Source: a virus
Length of the DNA: 64,000 bases
Virus record (IMG/VR): IMGVR_UViG_3300042564_006100
Location: 1-64,000 of that record
Direction: 5' to 3' (one strand)
In this document: positions 1-8,576 of the stretch, piece after piece
How positions within the stretch are numbered: position 1 is the first letter of the stretch
How the letters are laid out: each line of letters starts with the position of its first letter
Notes under the pieces: generated by a model
The model's database searches: none
What the model saw: the letters and a program-made list of their open reading frames with translations, nothing else
Told to the model about the DNA's origin: nothing
Made by a program: the position numbers and the translations under genes

Positions 1-48
1 GACAACCTTGATCTGACTCGCCGATCTTGCAGAGGTGTGACGGATGGG
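1..48 (+). promoter_or_regulatory. Repeated promoter-like block, copy 1
   Basis: First of three related direct copies (also 1261-1310 and 53763-53812). It has TTGATC at 8-13, a 16-base spacer and CAGAGG at 30-35, followed by TGACGGATGG ending in an ATG at 44. The ATG opens only a 24-codon ORF ending at 118 that does not resemble the leader peptides of the other copies. The two other copies sit directly before integrase genes; this one precedes an Mrr-like nuclease. It may be the promoter of a lost integrase or part of an attachment region. Reading it as a promoter is inference from spacing and repetition. Confidence 0.4.
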
Positions 49-174
49 AAACCCGTTGCCAATCCAGCCAGCGCTCCCCTGCGCCCGGGGGATAGTCGGC
101 ATCCCCAAACAAGTTTGACCCTGTTAGATGCTTCTTAGACAAATCATAAGGTCATAAGAGCCTTGTAAGCACCG

Positions 175-1242
175 GTGAAAACTGGTAGAGCAGAGCCCGC
201 AATGGCACTTTTTCTCACACGCGCCGGCCGCCAAGGCCAACACGAGCAGAAATTTCTCAACGACGGTCGAATCTACTTCACCTGGAGTGGGATGACGAGG
301 GATCTCAACGATGCGCAGGACCTTCCCGCATACTACGGGCTATTTGGAGAGATTTACCCCGAGGAGAGCAAGGGGGCTGTTCAGAATTGGGCCAGACAAG
401 GTATGCAGTTCTGCCGGGCGATCCAGCCAGGGGATTGGATTGCCCTCCCCAGCAAGTTCAACCCCACAATCCACTTCGGGAAAGTCATGGGCCCTTGTGA
501 GTATGACGCCAATGCAGAGGACATTTACCGCAATTCAAGAAAGGTGGAGTGGTTTGCGCAGGACGTCCCTCGTGACCGGTTTGATCAGGACATCCTTTAT
601 TCGTTTGGGGCGTTTCTCACCGTTTGCCAGATTCAGCGTAACAATGCCGAGGCACGGGTGAAGGAGATGGCCGCTAGCAAATGGACTGTCCCCGCCGTCT
701 CTAAGGCAACGCTTGCTGCCGGGGTTGAGGTTGGCGCGGAAGAGCTTCAGCCTGGTTCAATCGACTTGGAGACAACCGCTTACGATCAGATTTCGAAGCT
801 CATCATGGCCAAATTCAAAGGTCACGGACTGGCATCATTGGTGAAGGCCATCCTCGAAACTGAGGGGTATGTCGTCCACCAGCCGCCGGAGGGGCCCGAC
901 AATGGAGTTGACCTGTTGGCGGCACCGGGCGGCCTCGGTTTCGGCCAACCGAGAATTTGCGTTCAGGTGAAGTCTGGGGATTCGCCAGTGGAGAGGGTCG
1001 TTCTCGACCAGTTGATTGGCACCATGCAGAACCACCAAGCGCAGCATGGGCTTCTCGTTAGCTGGGGCGGTTTCAAACAGTCCATTGAGAAGGATCGGGC
1101 AGCACAGTTTTTCAGGGTCCGGCTTTGGAATCGTGATACGCTGATCTCAAACTTGCTCGCGGCATACGACCGTCTGGATGAAGAGATCCGGAGCAAACTC
1201 CCGCTGAAGCGCATCTGGTGTGTGGCAGGGGAAGAGGAATGA
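175..1242 (+). CDS. Mrr-like restriction endonuclease
   Basis: The protein has 355 residues from a GTG at 175; an ATG at 202 is an equally good start and no clear ribosome-binding site decides. The last third looks like an Mrr-type PD-(D/E)XK nuclease: a conserved acidic site GVDLLAA near residue 245 and the QVKSG strand near residue 265, followed by DQLIGTMQNH and a helix that ends in a binding-type tail. The N-terminal two thirds probably recognises DNA or a small-molecule signal; I do not recognise its fold. Mrr family enzymes cut modified or foreign DNA. It stands alone just upstream of integrase A, a typical place for defence cargo. Confidence 0.7.
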   Translation: MKTGRAEPAMALFLTRAGRQGQHEQKFLNDGRIYFTWSGMTRDLNDAQDLPAYYGLFGEIYPEESKGAVQNWARQGMQFCRAIQPGDWIALPSKFNPTIHFGKVMGPCEYDANAEDIYRNSRKVEWFAQDVPRDRFDQDILYSFGAFLTVCQIQRNNAEARVKEMAASKWTVPAVSKATLAAGVEVGAEELQPGSIDLETTAYDQISKLIMAKFKGHGLASLVKAILETEGYVVHQPPEGPDNGVDLLAAPGGLGFGQPRICVQVKSGDSPVERVVLDQLIGTMQNHQAQHGLLVSWGGFKQSIEKDRAAQFFRVRLWNRDTLISNLLAAYDRLDEEIRSKLPLKRIWCVAGEEE

Positions 1243-1260
1243 TCGACTCCAACTCCGAAA

Positions 1261-1310
1261 GCCCTTGATCGGAGGCACAGATCTGGCAGATGAGTGAAGG
1301 ATGGAGGAGA
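1261..1310 (+). promoter_or_regulatory. Repeated promoter-like block, copy 2 (integrase A)
   Basis: TTGATC at 1265-1270 and CAGATG at 1287-1292 are separated by 16 bases, as in the other two copies. The ATG at 1301 lies 8 bases after the -10-like box, so the integrase message could be leaderless. Copy 3 before integrase B has the same spacing and the same following bases (GGATGGA, GAGAAC). Promoter function is inferred. Confidence 0.45.
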
Positions 1311-2983
1311 ACTTAACCTGCAAAGCCAGCTACCGGATTTCCGGGAAGACGGTTCATGTCGGTCGGGCTTCAAATCCATCCATTCATCCGGGACAGAATG
1401 ACGGGTTTTCCGACGGATTTCTGACAAAGATCCGTGTCGTCACTTGTCGTTCTGGGCAACCCGGAGACTCCAACGACCCAGTCAAACCAATGAAATCAAT
1501 AGATTACACACCGTCCGTGGGCTTCCCGCCCGATCCGCCATCGTTAAAGAGCAATCCCCCAAGTCACTCAAAATCAGTTGATTGTGACGCTAATGAAGGG
1601 ACTGCGACAGGAATTCCAGAAAGAATTCCAGCACACTTGACACGGCGACCGGGTCCGATGACCCGAAAACGTAAACGCAGCAGTGTCGTGGAGATCGGAA
1701 CCGGTCCCGCGAGAGTCAAGATCTACACCGTCAATCGCAAGGACGGCTACTCGATGTTCTCCCTCTATTGGAAGGAAGGTGGCCAGAGAAAGGTTCGCCA
1801 CCTCGCCTGCATGGAGGAAGCCCGCCTGATCGCTCAGCAGACCACGGTCAGACTGACGAACGGGTGGAGCGCCAGTGACGAGGTGACCAAGCGCGAACTT
1901 GAGTTGCTTCGCCACTGCGAGCGCAAAGCCCAAGAATTTGGCGTCAGCCTGACCGCTGCGATGGACGAGTGGGCCAGCGCCCGAAAAGCCGCCGGAGAAA
2001 TCACCCTCTCCGATGCCGTCCGGTTCTACGCTGCAAATCGGATTGACCTGCTCGCCGTCCGAACCATCACCCAGACAGCCGACGAGTTCGTCGAATCCCG
2101 ACGCGGCAGTGGGGTAAGCGACATTTATGTCCGGAACTGCAAGGCAAGCCTGAAGCGGTTCACAGACTGTGTTCAGGGCAACATCACGGACGTGACAGTC
2201 GCCGACATCAACCGATTCCTCAAAGGGCTCAAAGGACTTGGGCCTGTCAGCCGGAACGGAATCCGCCGCAACATCGTGACCATGTTCAGTTTCGCCAAGC
2301 GCCAGGGCTACCTCCACCCCGAACGGAAGACTGCCGCCGAGCTATCCGAGACGTTCAAACAGCCGGAGACGGAGATCCAGATCTTCACCCCGGAGGAAAT
2401 GGAACGACTGCTTTTAGCGGCCCACGCCCGAATCCTCCCCCTCATGGCCATCGGAGCGTTCGCAGGAATTCGGTCAGCGGAAATCCACCGCCTCGATTGG
2501 GAGGACATCAAGTGGGATCGCGGCCACATCGAGATCGCAGGCAAGAAAGCGAAGACAGCAGCGCGGCGACTCGTTCCGCTATCGGACAACCTGAAAGCAT
2601 GGCTTGCCCCGTGGCGCGGCGAGACTGGCAAGATCATCTCCATCACCGACTACTCAGGCGCTCTGAGCGATACTGCCGTGAAAGCCAAGATCCCCGGCGG
2701 ATGGCGGCAGAATGCCCTCAGACACTCGTTCATCAGCTATCGGGTAGCGGAGACCGGCGACGTAGCCCGGACCTCTCTGGAGGCTGGTAACTCCCCGAAA
2801 ATGATCTTCCGCCACTACCGGGAGATCGTGGACGAGGAGGCGGCGAAGGCGTGGTGGTCGATCCGTCCCCCGGAAGGATGGGTGCCTCCGGAACTCAAAT
2901 GGTCGATCAAGCAGCGATTGGAGCGCCTGTCCTGTCGTCAGGACGAGCCATGCGTTGACACAGCCAACGATGCGCAACCATGA
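1301..2983 (+). CDS. int: Tyrosine recombinase (integrase A)
   Basis: The protein has 560 residues. The C-terminal catalytic domain shows the tyrosine recombinase set: first Arg in GAFAGIRSAE, the LRHSFISY His/Arg box, a GNSP turn and the nucleophile Tyr in FRHYREI. An N-terminal arm and SAM-like core-binding region (about residues 120-330) precede it. From the MTRKRKR box at residue 120 it is closely similar to integrase B (53997-55487). The first 40 residues begin MEENLT and match a separate leader ORF upstream of integrase B, so here leader and integrase are fused in frame. The start at 1301 is favoured by the promoter block; 1658 is the alternative. Its stop overlaps the xis start by 4 bases. 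Confidence 0.85.
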   Translation: MEENLTCKASYRISGKTVHVGRASNPSIHPGQNDGFSDGFLTKIRVVTCRSGQPGDSNDPVKPMKSIDYTPSVGFPPDPPSLKSNPPSHSKSVDCDANEGTATGIPERIPAHLTRRPGPMTRKRKRSSVVEIGTGPARVKIYTVNRKDGYSMFSLYWKEGGQRKVRHLACMEEARLIAQQTTVRLTNGWSASDEVTKRELELLRHCERKAQEFGVSLTAAMDEWASARKAAGEITLSDAVRFYAANRIDLLAVRTITQTADEFVESRRGSGVSDIYVRNCKASLKRFTDCVQGNITDVTVADINRFLKGLKGLGPVSRNGIRRNIVTMFSFAKRQGYLHPERKTAAELSETFKQPETEIQIFTPEEMERLLLAAHARILPLMAIGAFAGIRSAEIHRLDWEDIKWDRGHIEIAGKKAKTAARRLVPLSDNLKAWLAPWRGETGKIISITDYSGALSDTAVKAKIPGGWRQNALRHSFISYRVAETGDVARTSLEAGNSPKMIFRHYREIVDEEAAKAWWSIRPPEGWVPPELKWSIKQRLERLSCRQDEPCVDTANDAQP

Positions 2984-3249
2984 AAGCCACAATCCTCAAA
3001 CATCCCGCCCGGACCTCCAACACAAGCCAACCGCTCGAAGGAGGTGGAAGCTCGGGCTTCAATCATCCAACCCTGATCAAGAAGAAGGAACTGGCAAAGC
3101 GCCTGTCGGTGAGCACTCGATCCATCGATACCTGGGTCGCCAAAAGAGTGATCGCCTACATCCAAATCACTCCGCGGTCCTACCTGTTTGAGTTCGAGGC
3201 GGTGCTGGCCGCACTGAAGAAGCATTATCAGGTGGACGCTCGATCCTGA
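2980..3249 (+). CDS. Excisionase-like helix-turn-helix protein A
   Basis: An 89-residue protein starting inside the integrase stop codon (ATGA overlap), so probably translated by coupling. Residues 29-85 form a MerR/excisionase-type helix-turn-helix: IKKKELAKRLSVS, a recognition helix with TWVAKR, then a wing and a tail helix ending AALKKHYQV. The paralogue at 55484-55711 shares this domain but has a shorter N-terminus. The likely role is directing integrase toward excision or controlling its promoter. The pairing with int in both modules supports this; direct evidence is lacking. Confidence 0.7.
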   Translation: MKATILKHPARTSNTSQPLEGGGSSGFNHPTLIKKKELAKRLSVSTRSIDTWVAKRVIAYIQITPRSYLFEFEAVLAALKKHYQVDARS

Positions 3250-3261
3250 TTCCTGAGCACA

Positions 3262-3297
3262 AAAAACCCCGGACGGTGAAAGCCATCCGGGGTTTTT
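3262..3297. terminator. Bidirectional terminator after int-xis A
   Basis: A perfect hairpin: five A, ACCCCGG on the left arm, CCGGGGT on the right arm and five T, with a GACGGTGAAAGCCAT-type centre. The A-run and T-run let it work in both directions. An almost identical hairpin lies at 55724-55759 behind xis B. It would separate int-xis transcription from the genes coming from the right. Confidence 0.8.
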
Positions 3298-3427
3298 ATT
3301 GCTCATGCCTACTTTTTTAATGATCTCGCTGTAGCGAATTCGCCATTGCTTTTTTTTTGAAAGCGCCTACTCGGGTGCATCAAATTACATTTCATTTCCT
3401 AAATTCGAAACCTGAAAATCTGATCTT

Positions 3428-4984
3428 ATGCGAACCACAGTCACTACACTACGATCCGCCCTCCTCATTGGTGCCGCCATCGCGTGTGTCGAGAGTATCC
3501 CAGCGATGGGCACTCTCGCTCCGCTGACCACTTTCGACTCTGACGGCTGGATCGCCCCGGGGGGCACCAACCCGTACGTCACCACCGGCAACTTCGAGCG
3601 GGGCATGGGCTGGAATCCAGTCACCAAGAATCTCGTCCTGCCAAGCCGCAGCGGTGGCAACTTTGTGGCGATTATCAACGGCACCACGGGCGCGGTCGTC
3701 AAGACACTCGATACGACTGGCGTGACGGGTGGCACTCTCCCGATGATGGGTGCAGGAGTATCCAATGACGGCCAAATTTTCGTGTCCAATCTTCAGTCTG
3801 GAGCGGTTGCCCTGAGCCCTTACAAGATCTACAAATGGTCCTCGGAGAACGACACGGCCGCCCCCACGACCGCCTTTTCACAGGTGAATCCAGCAGTGAC
3901 GACGGGGGCGTGGCGTTTCGGCGACGCCTTCGCCGTCTACGGGTCGGGCACGAGCCTGCAGTTCGCCGCGGCCGGCGCCACGACGGGCACGTCGAACAGC
4001 CTGAATAACAACGGCAACTTCATGGTCGGGAAGCTGGACGGCTCCAACACCAACACGATTTACCGGGCCATCCCAAATACCCTGACGGCGAGTAACGATT
4101 ATCGCCTCAGCCTCACCTTCGTCGATGCCGACACGATCATCGGAAACCAAGGCGCGAGCGCGAAGCTCACCGACTTCGTGCCCGCCACGACCCTGAGCAA
4201 CACCGGTGCGACGATCAGTGCGGCGATCGGCTTGGGCGTTGCCGACCGACCTGTCGATTATACCTTGCTCAATGGTCGGGCTCTGCTGGCGACGGTGAAC
4301 ACGCAAAGCTCGTTGATCTCAATCTACGACATCACCGACCCCGCTGCCGCCACGCTCCTAGTGACCGGTTCCACAGTGAGTGGAGTGCTCACCGGAAACG
4401 CGAATGCGACGGGCGGGATCCATTGGGGCGAGGCGCTGAGCCCCACCTCGCAGGTGCTCTACGCGATGAGCACCAACCAGGGCATTCAAGCTATGGTCTT
4501 CACAACGGCACCCGAGCCGACTTCTTACTCCACATGGGCTTCTTCAAAGGGACTCACTGGCTCCCCTGGTTTTGAAAACGGCAAGTCCGATGATCCGGAC
4601 AACGATGGCTACAACAACCTCACGGAATTTGCCCTTGATGGAGCCCCTCTCTCGGGCGCCAACGACGGCAAGGTCATCGGCAAGGTCGCCACGGTGAGCG
4701 GCAGCAAGGTCCTTACTCTGACCCTGCCAGTCCGCGCACAGGCTAACTTCCCCGCCGGCACCGGCGACCGGGTTTCTGACCCCATCGATGGCATTGTTTA
4801 CCGCATCGAAGGTGACGTGAATCTCAGCACCTTCGCCGACACTATATCGGAGGTGACTCCAGCGCTTGACGCTGGTCTGCCTGTGCTTTCCACGGGTTGG
4901 ACCTACCGCACCTTCCGCGCTCCCGGCACTATACCTACCGTGCCTCAGGCCTTCCTCCGCGTCAAGATCAGCGAAGCTCCCTGA
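3428..4984 (+). CDS. Secreted DUF4623-type protein
   Basis: The protein has 518 residues with a signal peptide (SALLIGAAIACVESIPAMG, residues 10-28). Residues 30-360 resemble the DUF4623 beta-propeller-like domain found mainly in Verrucomicrobiota, with repeated strands such as GMGWNPVTKNLVLPSR. About residues 365-410 contain the calcium-binding style stretch DDPDNDGYNNLTEFAL, followed by a beta domain ending the protein. No PEP-CTERM tail is visible. The function is unknown; it is likely a surface or secreted protein. It lies between the xis A terminator and an IS, and has nothing phage-like about it. Confidence 0.7.
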   Translation: MRTTVTTLRSALLIGAAIACVESIPAMGTLAPLTTFDSDGWIAPGGTNPYVTTGNFERGMGWNPVTKNLVLPSRSGGNFVAIINGTTGAVVKTLDTTGVTGGTLPMMGAGVSNDGQIFVSNLQSGAVALSPYKIYKWSSENDTAAPTTAFSQVNPAVTTGAWRFGDAFAVYGSGTSLQFAAAGATTGTSNSLNNNGNFMVGKLDGSNTNTIYRAIPNTLTASNDYRLSLTFVDADTIIGNQGASAKLTDFVPATTLSNTGATISAAIGLGVADRPVDYTLLNGRALLATVNTQSSLISIYDITDPAAATLLVTGSTVSGVLTGNANATGGIHWGEALSPTSQVLYAMSTNQGIQAMVFTTAPEPTSYSTWASSKGLTGSPGFENGKSDDPDNDGYNNLTEFALDGAPLSGANDGKVIGKVATVSGSKVLTLTLPVRAQANFPAGTGDRVSDPIDGIVYRIEGDVNLSTFADTISEVTPALDAGLPVLSTGWTYRTFRAPGTIPTVPQAFLRVKISEAP

Positions 4985-5162
4985 GAGGCTTCCAAGATTT
5001 CTTTCTGTTCCGGTTACTTGCCTTCGGCACATGCGTAAATGGGGTCCTCGCGGATTCACATACGGCCAAAATAAAGCAACCCCCTTTTCCCCGCCCTCCG
5101 GTCCGACCCAATGGCTCTTTCAGGAGCCTCCCGCAGAAAGCAAATTCCTAGCAGCCCCTCGT

Positions 5163-6657
5163 ATTGCGCCAATGATAAATGACACCGGAGGGGGTGAGTC
5201 GTTGCGCCAGGATTCATGACACCCGGCGCTTGGTTTGATTTTGGTTTTTCGGGGTGGTTTTGACAAGATTTTCCGCAGGGGCGGACGGAGTGGAGGCGCA
5301 GGGAGCGATAGCGACCGAAGCCGTAACGCAGTCCGCCCCTGCGGCGGCCCGCTGGGGGTGGGTCTCTCCAGCTCGCTCCATTTCCTCCTGACGGTCTTCT
5401 TCGATGCGCTCAACGATGGTGAAGATCCTTCCCAGTCGCGCTTCGATATCGGCTGCTAGGTCCATTGGGTCGAGGCCGCAGCGGGTGGCACGAAGTTGGA
5501 CTTTGGTTTCTTCGCTGACTTTGGCGCAGGCCAGGAGCCGGTCGCAGGGCGTGGCGGGGGTGTCGTATTTCTTGCGAACTTTGCTGCCTGTCCTTTGCTT
5601 TTCAATGAGTTTCATCACGGGGGTGAAGTGGTTGCGAAGGGGGAGCCAGGCCTTTTCGTAGAGCTCGTTGACTTGTTCACGGAGCTCAAGATCGCCGAAT
5701 CGCCCGTAACCTAACAATTGCCGGACGTGGGTGAAGTTCTTCTGCTCGACGTGGGCTTGGTCGTTCTTTTTGTAGGCTCGCGAACGGGTCCATTCGACGC
5801 TCCGCTTGCGCCGCAGGAGGTAGGCTTCAACCACTTCATTGAGGAATTCGCTGCCGTTGTCGCAGTCGAATCCGAGCATCGGAAAGGGCAGGCGTTTTTC
5901 AATCCGCTCAAGGCCTACGCGCACTTCACCGCCGCTGTTGCCCCAGAGCGCCGCTAACTCGGTCCATCCGCTGTGGAAGTCGGTGAGTGTCAGGCTCCAG
6001 AGGAACGCTCCGCTGCTGCTTCCTCCTCCATGCGAGACGGTGTCGGCTTCGAACCAACCCGGCTCGTCGAAGGCTTGCGGGCCGCAGCGGATCGGGACGA
6101 ATTTCTTGATCCGGTTGCTGGCTCGGCCGGTTTTGCGTCCGAGGCGACCGCTACCCGCACTGCGATGAGGGGCGGTGATGCGATCCAAGGTGCGCGGGCT
6201 GTAGCTGAGGATTTTCTCATGGATGGTGGCTTCGAGTAAGCCGTGGCGGGCTTGGTAGCTGTCCATCCAGAGCGGCAGGGTTTGCTTCAGACGCGTGCCG
6301 CAAGGCTGCTCGCTGTGTTTCCAGATGGCCACAATCACGGACTGCTCCGCCGGGCCGTAACCGGGCTTCGATCCCCGCCTTTTGGCTTTATTGCCGTGGG
6401 TGACTTGCCGGTTGAGGGCTTTGATGGTGTGTTTGCGATCCCAACCAAGCGTGTCGCTGACCTCGTCGATCATCGCACCTCTCCCCGCTCGGTTCCTGCT
6501 TGGATAACGCTCCCGGCAGCTCTCCAGATACTCTTCTTTGCTCGTATGACTCATGATCCCAGATAGTGTTTTCATCTGGGTGTCATTCTTTCTGGCGCAA
6601 CGACCGACTACAGCCGATTTCTCATCCCCTTCCCGGTGTCATTCTACTTGGCGCAAT
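5163..6657. mobile_element. Complete insertion sequence with doubled inverted repeats
   Basis: A 1.5 kb element bounded by imperfect 23-24 base inverted repeats: ATTGCGCCA...ATGACACC at 5163-5186 and its mirror GGTGTCAT...TGGCGCAAT at 6635-6657. Each end also has a second inner copy (5201-5224 and 6578-6601) in which ATTGCGCCA becomes GTTGCGCCAG. The four sites share TTGCGCCA, a 5-7 base spacer and ATGACACC. The single ORF inside is a DDE transposase whose stop lies in the inner left repeat. No convincing target duplication flanks it (CCTCGT on the left, GCGGCC on the right). Confidence 0.8.
5214..6575 (-). CDS. DDE (rve-type) IS transposase
   Basis: The protein has 453 residues; the start may be the first ATG or the ATG at 6554 (MSHTSKEEY). 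An N-terminal helix-turn-helix around residues 25-60 (IDEVSDTLGWDRKHTIKAL) is followed by an integrase-core catalytic domain: FEADTVSH (first Asp), GFDCDNGSEF (second Asp) and DQAHVEQKN (Glu), about residues 175-290. The tail from residue 400 is low complexity and runs into the inner left repeat. The layout fits the unclassified or IS481-like group of rve transposases; I cannot name the family with confidence. The ORF looks intact, so the IS may be active. Confidence 0.8.
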   Translation of the reverse strand: MKTLSGIMSHTSKEEYLESCRERYPSRNRAGRGAMIDEVSDTLGWDRKHTIKALNRQVTHGNKAKRRGSKPGYGPAEQSVIVAIWKHSEQPCGTRLKQTLPLWMDSYQARHGLLEATIHEKILSYSPRTLDRITAPHRSAGSGRLGRKTGRASNRIKKFVPIRCGPQAFDEPGWFEADTVSHGGGSSSGAFLWSLTLTDFHSGWTELAALWGNSGGEVRVGLERIEKRLPFPMLGFDCDNGSEFLNEVVEAYLLRRKRSVEWTRSRAYKKNDQAHVEQKNFTHVRQLLGYGRFGDLELREQVNELYEKAWLPLRNHFTPVMKLIEKQRTGSKVRKKYDTPATPCDRLLACAKVSEETKVQLRATRCGLDPMDLAADIEARLGRIFTIVERIEEDRQEEMERAGETHPQRAAAGADCVTASVAIAPCASTPSAPAENLVKTTPKNQNQTKRRVS

Positions 6658-6771
6658 GCGGCCTATCCCGGAGGCATCTAATTTTTTTTGACAAATGCCT
6701 ATTGACCACATAAACGATGCGCCGACCTTACGGGGATTAATGTAACAATCTAGTATCTGAAATTTGATCAA

Positions 6772-7551
6772 ATGAAATCTAATATATCATCAGGAATGTC
6801 GACCTCATCTCTTTTTTGCGGTTCGGCGATTGGTAATGCGGTCTTCGCAATTATGGCATTCGGAGCATTCGCGTCTCCAGCCATGGGCGCGACCGTCGCG
6901 TTTGTCTCCCTCCCCACTGGTGTCACCACTGGGAGTTCATCGATCCAGTCCGGCACCACCTACACGACAAACCTCGGCTACGCCTTCAAGACCGGCCCGT
7001 CCGGGACGTTCGATATCGACTGGATGAAACTGGAATTGACGAGCAGCGCCGCTTCGGGATCAGGATCGTTCAAGATCTGGATCAATGGAACCGACAACGA
7101 CACGGCCTATTCGGCGGTCGCCAGCAGCACCGTGCACGCGGCCGACACCGTCAGTTTCACGACGCCGGCAACGTCCAACACGCCCTTCACCTTGACGTTG
7201 GCCGCCGCTGATCTCCCGAACATCAGCGCCTACTCACTCCTTCCAAACACCGCGTATTCCCTCTTCGTGAATAGTGCCTCCGGTAGCGGCATCGCCCTGC
7301 GGCGGGTACAAGGATTGGCCAACGGAACCACCAACGACCAGTACGATGTGACCAACGGCTTCACGATGCTCGATACCTTCAGAAACAACACTCCCAACTA
7401 CGCCAACAGTCAAGGGCCTCCTGTTTCCCATGCTGTCTTCGCGATTTCGTTTGGCGGTACTCCGGCAGCGGTCCCCGAGCCGTCTGCTATGGCTTTATTT
7501 TCCATCTTCGTCGGGGGCGGCCTTCTCCGTCGCCATCGCAGAAGTCGTTGA
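6772..7551 (+). CDS. PEP-CTERM secreted protein, choice-of-anchor type
   Basis: The protein has 259 residues. A long signal peptide ends near SPAMGA (residue 40). The body is rich in Ser, Thr and Asn and shows the strand pattern of choice-of-anchor domains (GYAFKTGPSGTFDIDWMKLE). The C-terminus is a textbook PEP-CTERM signal: VPEPSA, a hydrophobic stretch and RRHRRSR. Such proteins are processed by exosortase in the inner membrane and placed in the cell envelope or exopolysaccharide. It is host-type cargo between two mobile elements inside the prophage scar. Confidence 0.75.
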   Translation: MKSNISSGMSTSSLFCGSAIGNAVFAIMAFGAFASPAMGATVAFVSLPTGVTTGSSSIQSGTTYTTNLGYAFKTGPSGTFDIDWMKLELTSSAASGSGSFKIWINGTDNDTAYSAVASSTVHAADTVSFTTPATSNTPFTLTLAAADLPNISAYSLLPNTAYSLFVNSASGSGIALRRVQGLANGTTNDQYDVTNGFTMLDTFRNNTPNYANSQGPPVSHAVFAISFGGTPAAVPEPSAMALFSIFVGGGLLRRHRRSR

Positions 7552-7590
7552 TATCTTCGGTGTTCACAGCAACGGTGTCCAATTTTTGTC

Positions 7591-8127
7591 TCATAAGGTG
7601 GCATAAATCTTGTCGAGACGGGCTAGGGCTTGGGTCCAGGTGCGCGTGGTATCCAAATGATTTTTCAACCAGCGGATGAACTTCACGGTGCGCTGAGTGA
7701 GGCGCTGGATGGCCTTTTGGAGATCCGTCAGTCCGCCCAATCCCTTGCACTTCGAGTCCTCGTCCCGGTTGGCGAGGGTTTGCGCCTTGCGTTTGGTCTC
7801 CGCCTCGTTGCGGATTCCAGTCTCCCGGAAAATTTGTTCTTCCATGAGAGTCATCAGGTTGTGGGTTAGGCATAACAAGCGGGCCTGGCAGGTTTTCGCG
7901 TTCGCGGTGCTGGCCCAGGACTTGGTTTCGCCGAGTTTGTTTTTGAACTCGTCGAAGACCTTTTCAACATCCCAGCGGGACTTGTAGAGGAGGGCGACAA
8001 TGCCAGGGAGAATGGCGGGCGGCAGGTTCGTTAGATAGGAGTAAGCAATTCCGGTTTCCGGATCTTGGTAGATGACCCGCCGCACGCTCACGCCGGCGTT
8101 GGTGGTGACCATCTCATCGAAAATTAC
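7591..8127 (-). pseudogene. IS4-family transposase, C-terminal fragment
   Basis: About 178 residues of the C-terminal part of a transposase remain. The signature YREK motif of IS4 enzymes is exact: Tyr, two residues, Arg, three, Glu, six, Lys in YKSRWDVEKVFDEFK. The reading frame stays open upstream of the apparent ATG at 8112 (VIFDE) until it meets the MITE-like element at 8119, so the N-terminal half and the first two catalytic Asp residues are gone. No continuation exists on the far side of that element, which implies a deletion as well as an insertion. Confidence 0.75.
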
Positions 8128-8464
8128 GGGAGACAGAAATAATCAAATTTTTCTTGCAAACTTCGGCATGGGATTTGTGAAAGCTTGGAAATCAATACTT
8201 TGTAGATTTCAGAAAGTAGAAAGCATGCACCTGGTTGAAGGATAAAATTCCGTCACCCACGCGCCAAAAATCGCAGGCCAGAAACGCGCAAGCTATCAGA
8301 CGCGTGCCCCCGTGGCACCAACCCACCGAGCAGGACAGCGCCCACGCGGCCACCCACCTAAAGATCCGCGCCACCGCCGAGCATCTGCTTCAAAACGAGG
8401 CACAAAGCATGCTCGCACAATGGAGCAAGCAAAAAACTGATTGTTTCTGTCTCCTGTAATTTCC
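8119..8464. mobile_element. MITE-like element, 346 bases
   Basis: Bounded by 26-base inverted repeats identical at 23 positions (8119-8144 and 8439-8464); the shared core includes GGAGACAGAAA. The inside has no convincing gene; a 60-residue minus ORF (8192-8374) and a 74-residue plus ORF look accidental. On its left it cuts an IS4-type transposase and on its right it cuts a prophage tail gene. It is either a non-autonomous transposon or the two ends of a larger element after internal loss. Confidence 0.6.
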
Positions 8465-8576
8465 GCGATGCGTGGGAACGGCTCGTGCGGTGGGTCGATT
8501 CATTGAAGGTCGTGCCCGACGACGGCATCGACGTGCGAGTCACGCCCTTGCGCACTTTGAGTTCACGCGTCGTCAT
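8463..8576 (-). pseudogene. Prophage tail gene truncated after 38 codons
   Basis: An ATG at 8576 overlaps the stop of the gene before it (ATGA), the usual coupling in this operon. The frame reads MTTRELKVRKGVTRTS and continues to codon 38, where the MITE-like element begins. The rest of the gene and every later tail gene of this prophage are missing. The short piece is too small to identify the protein; by position it was the second gene after the tape measure. Confidence 0.55.
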
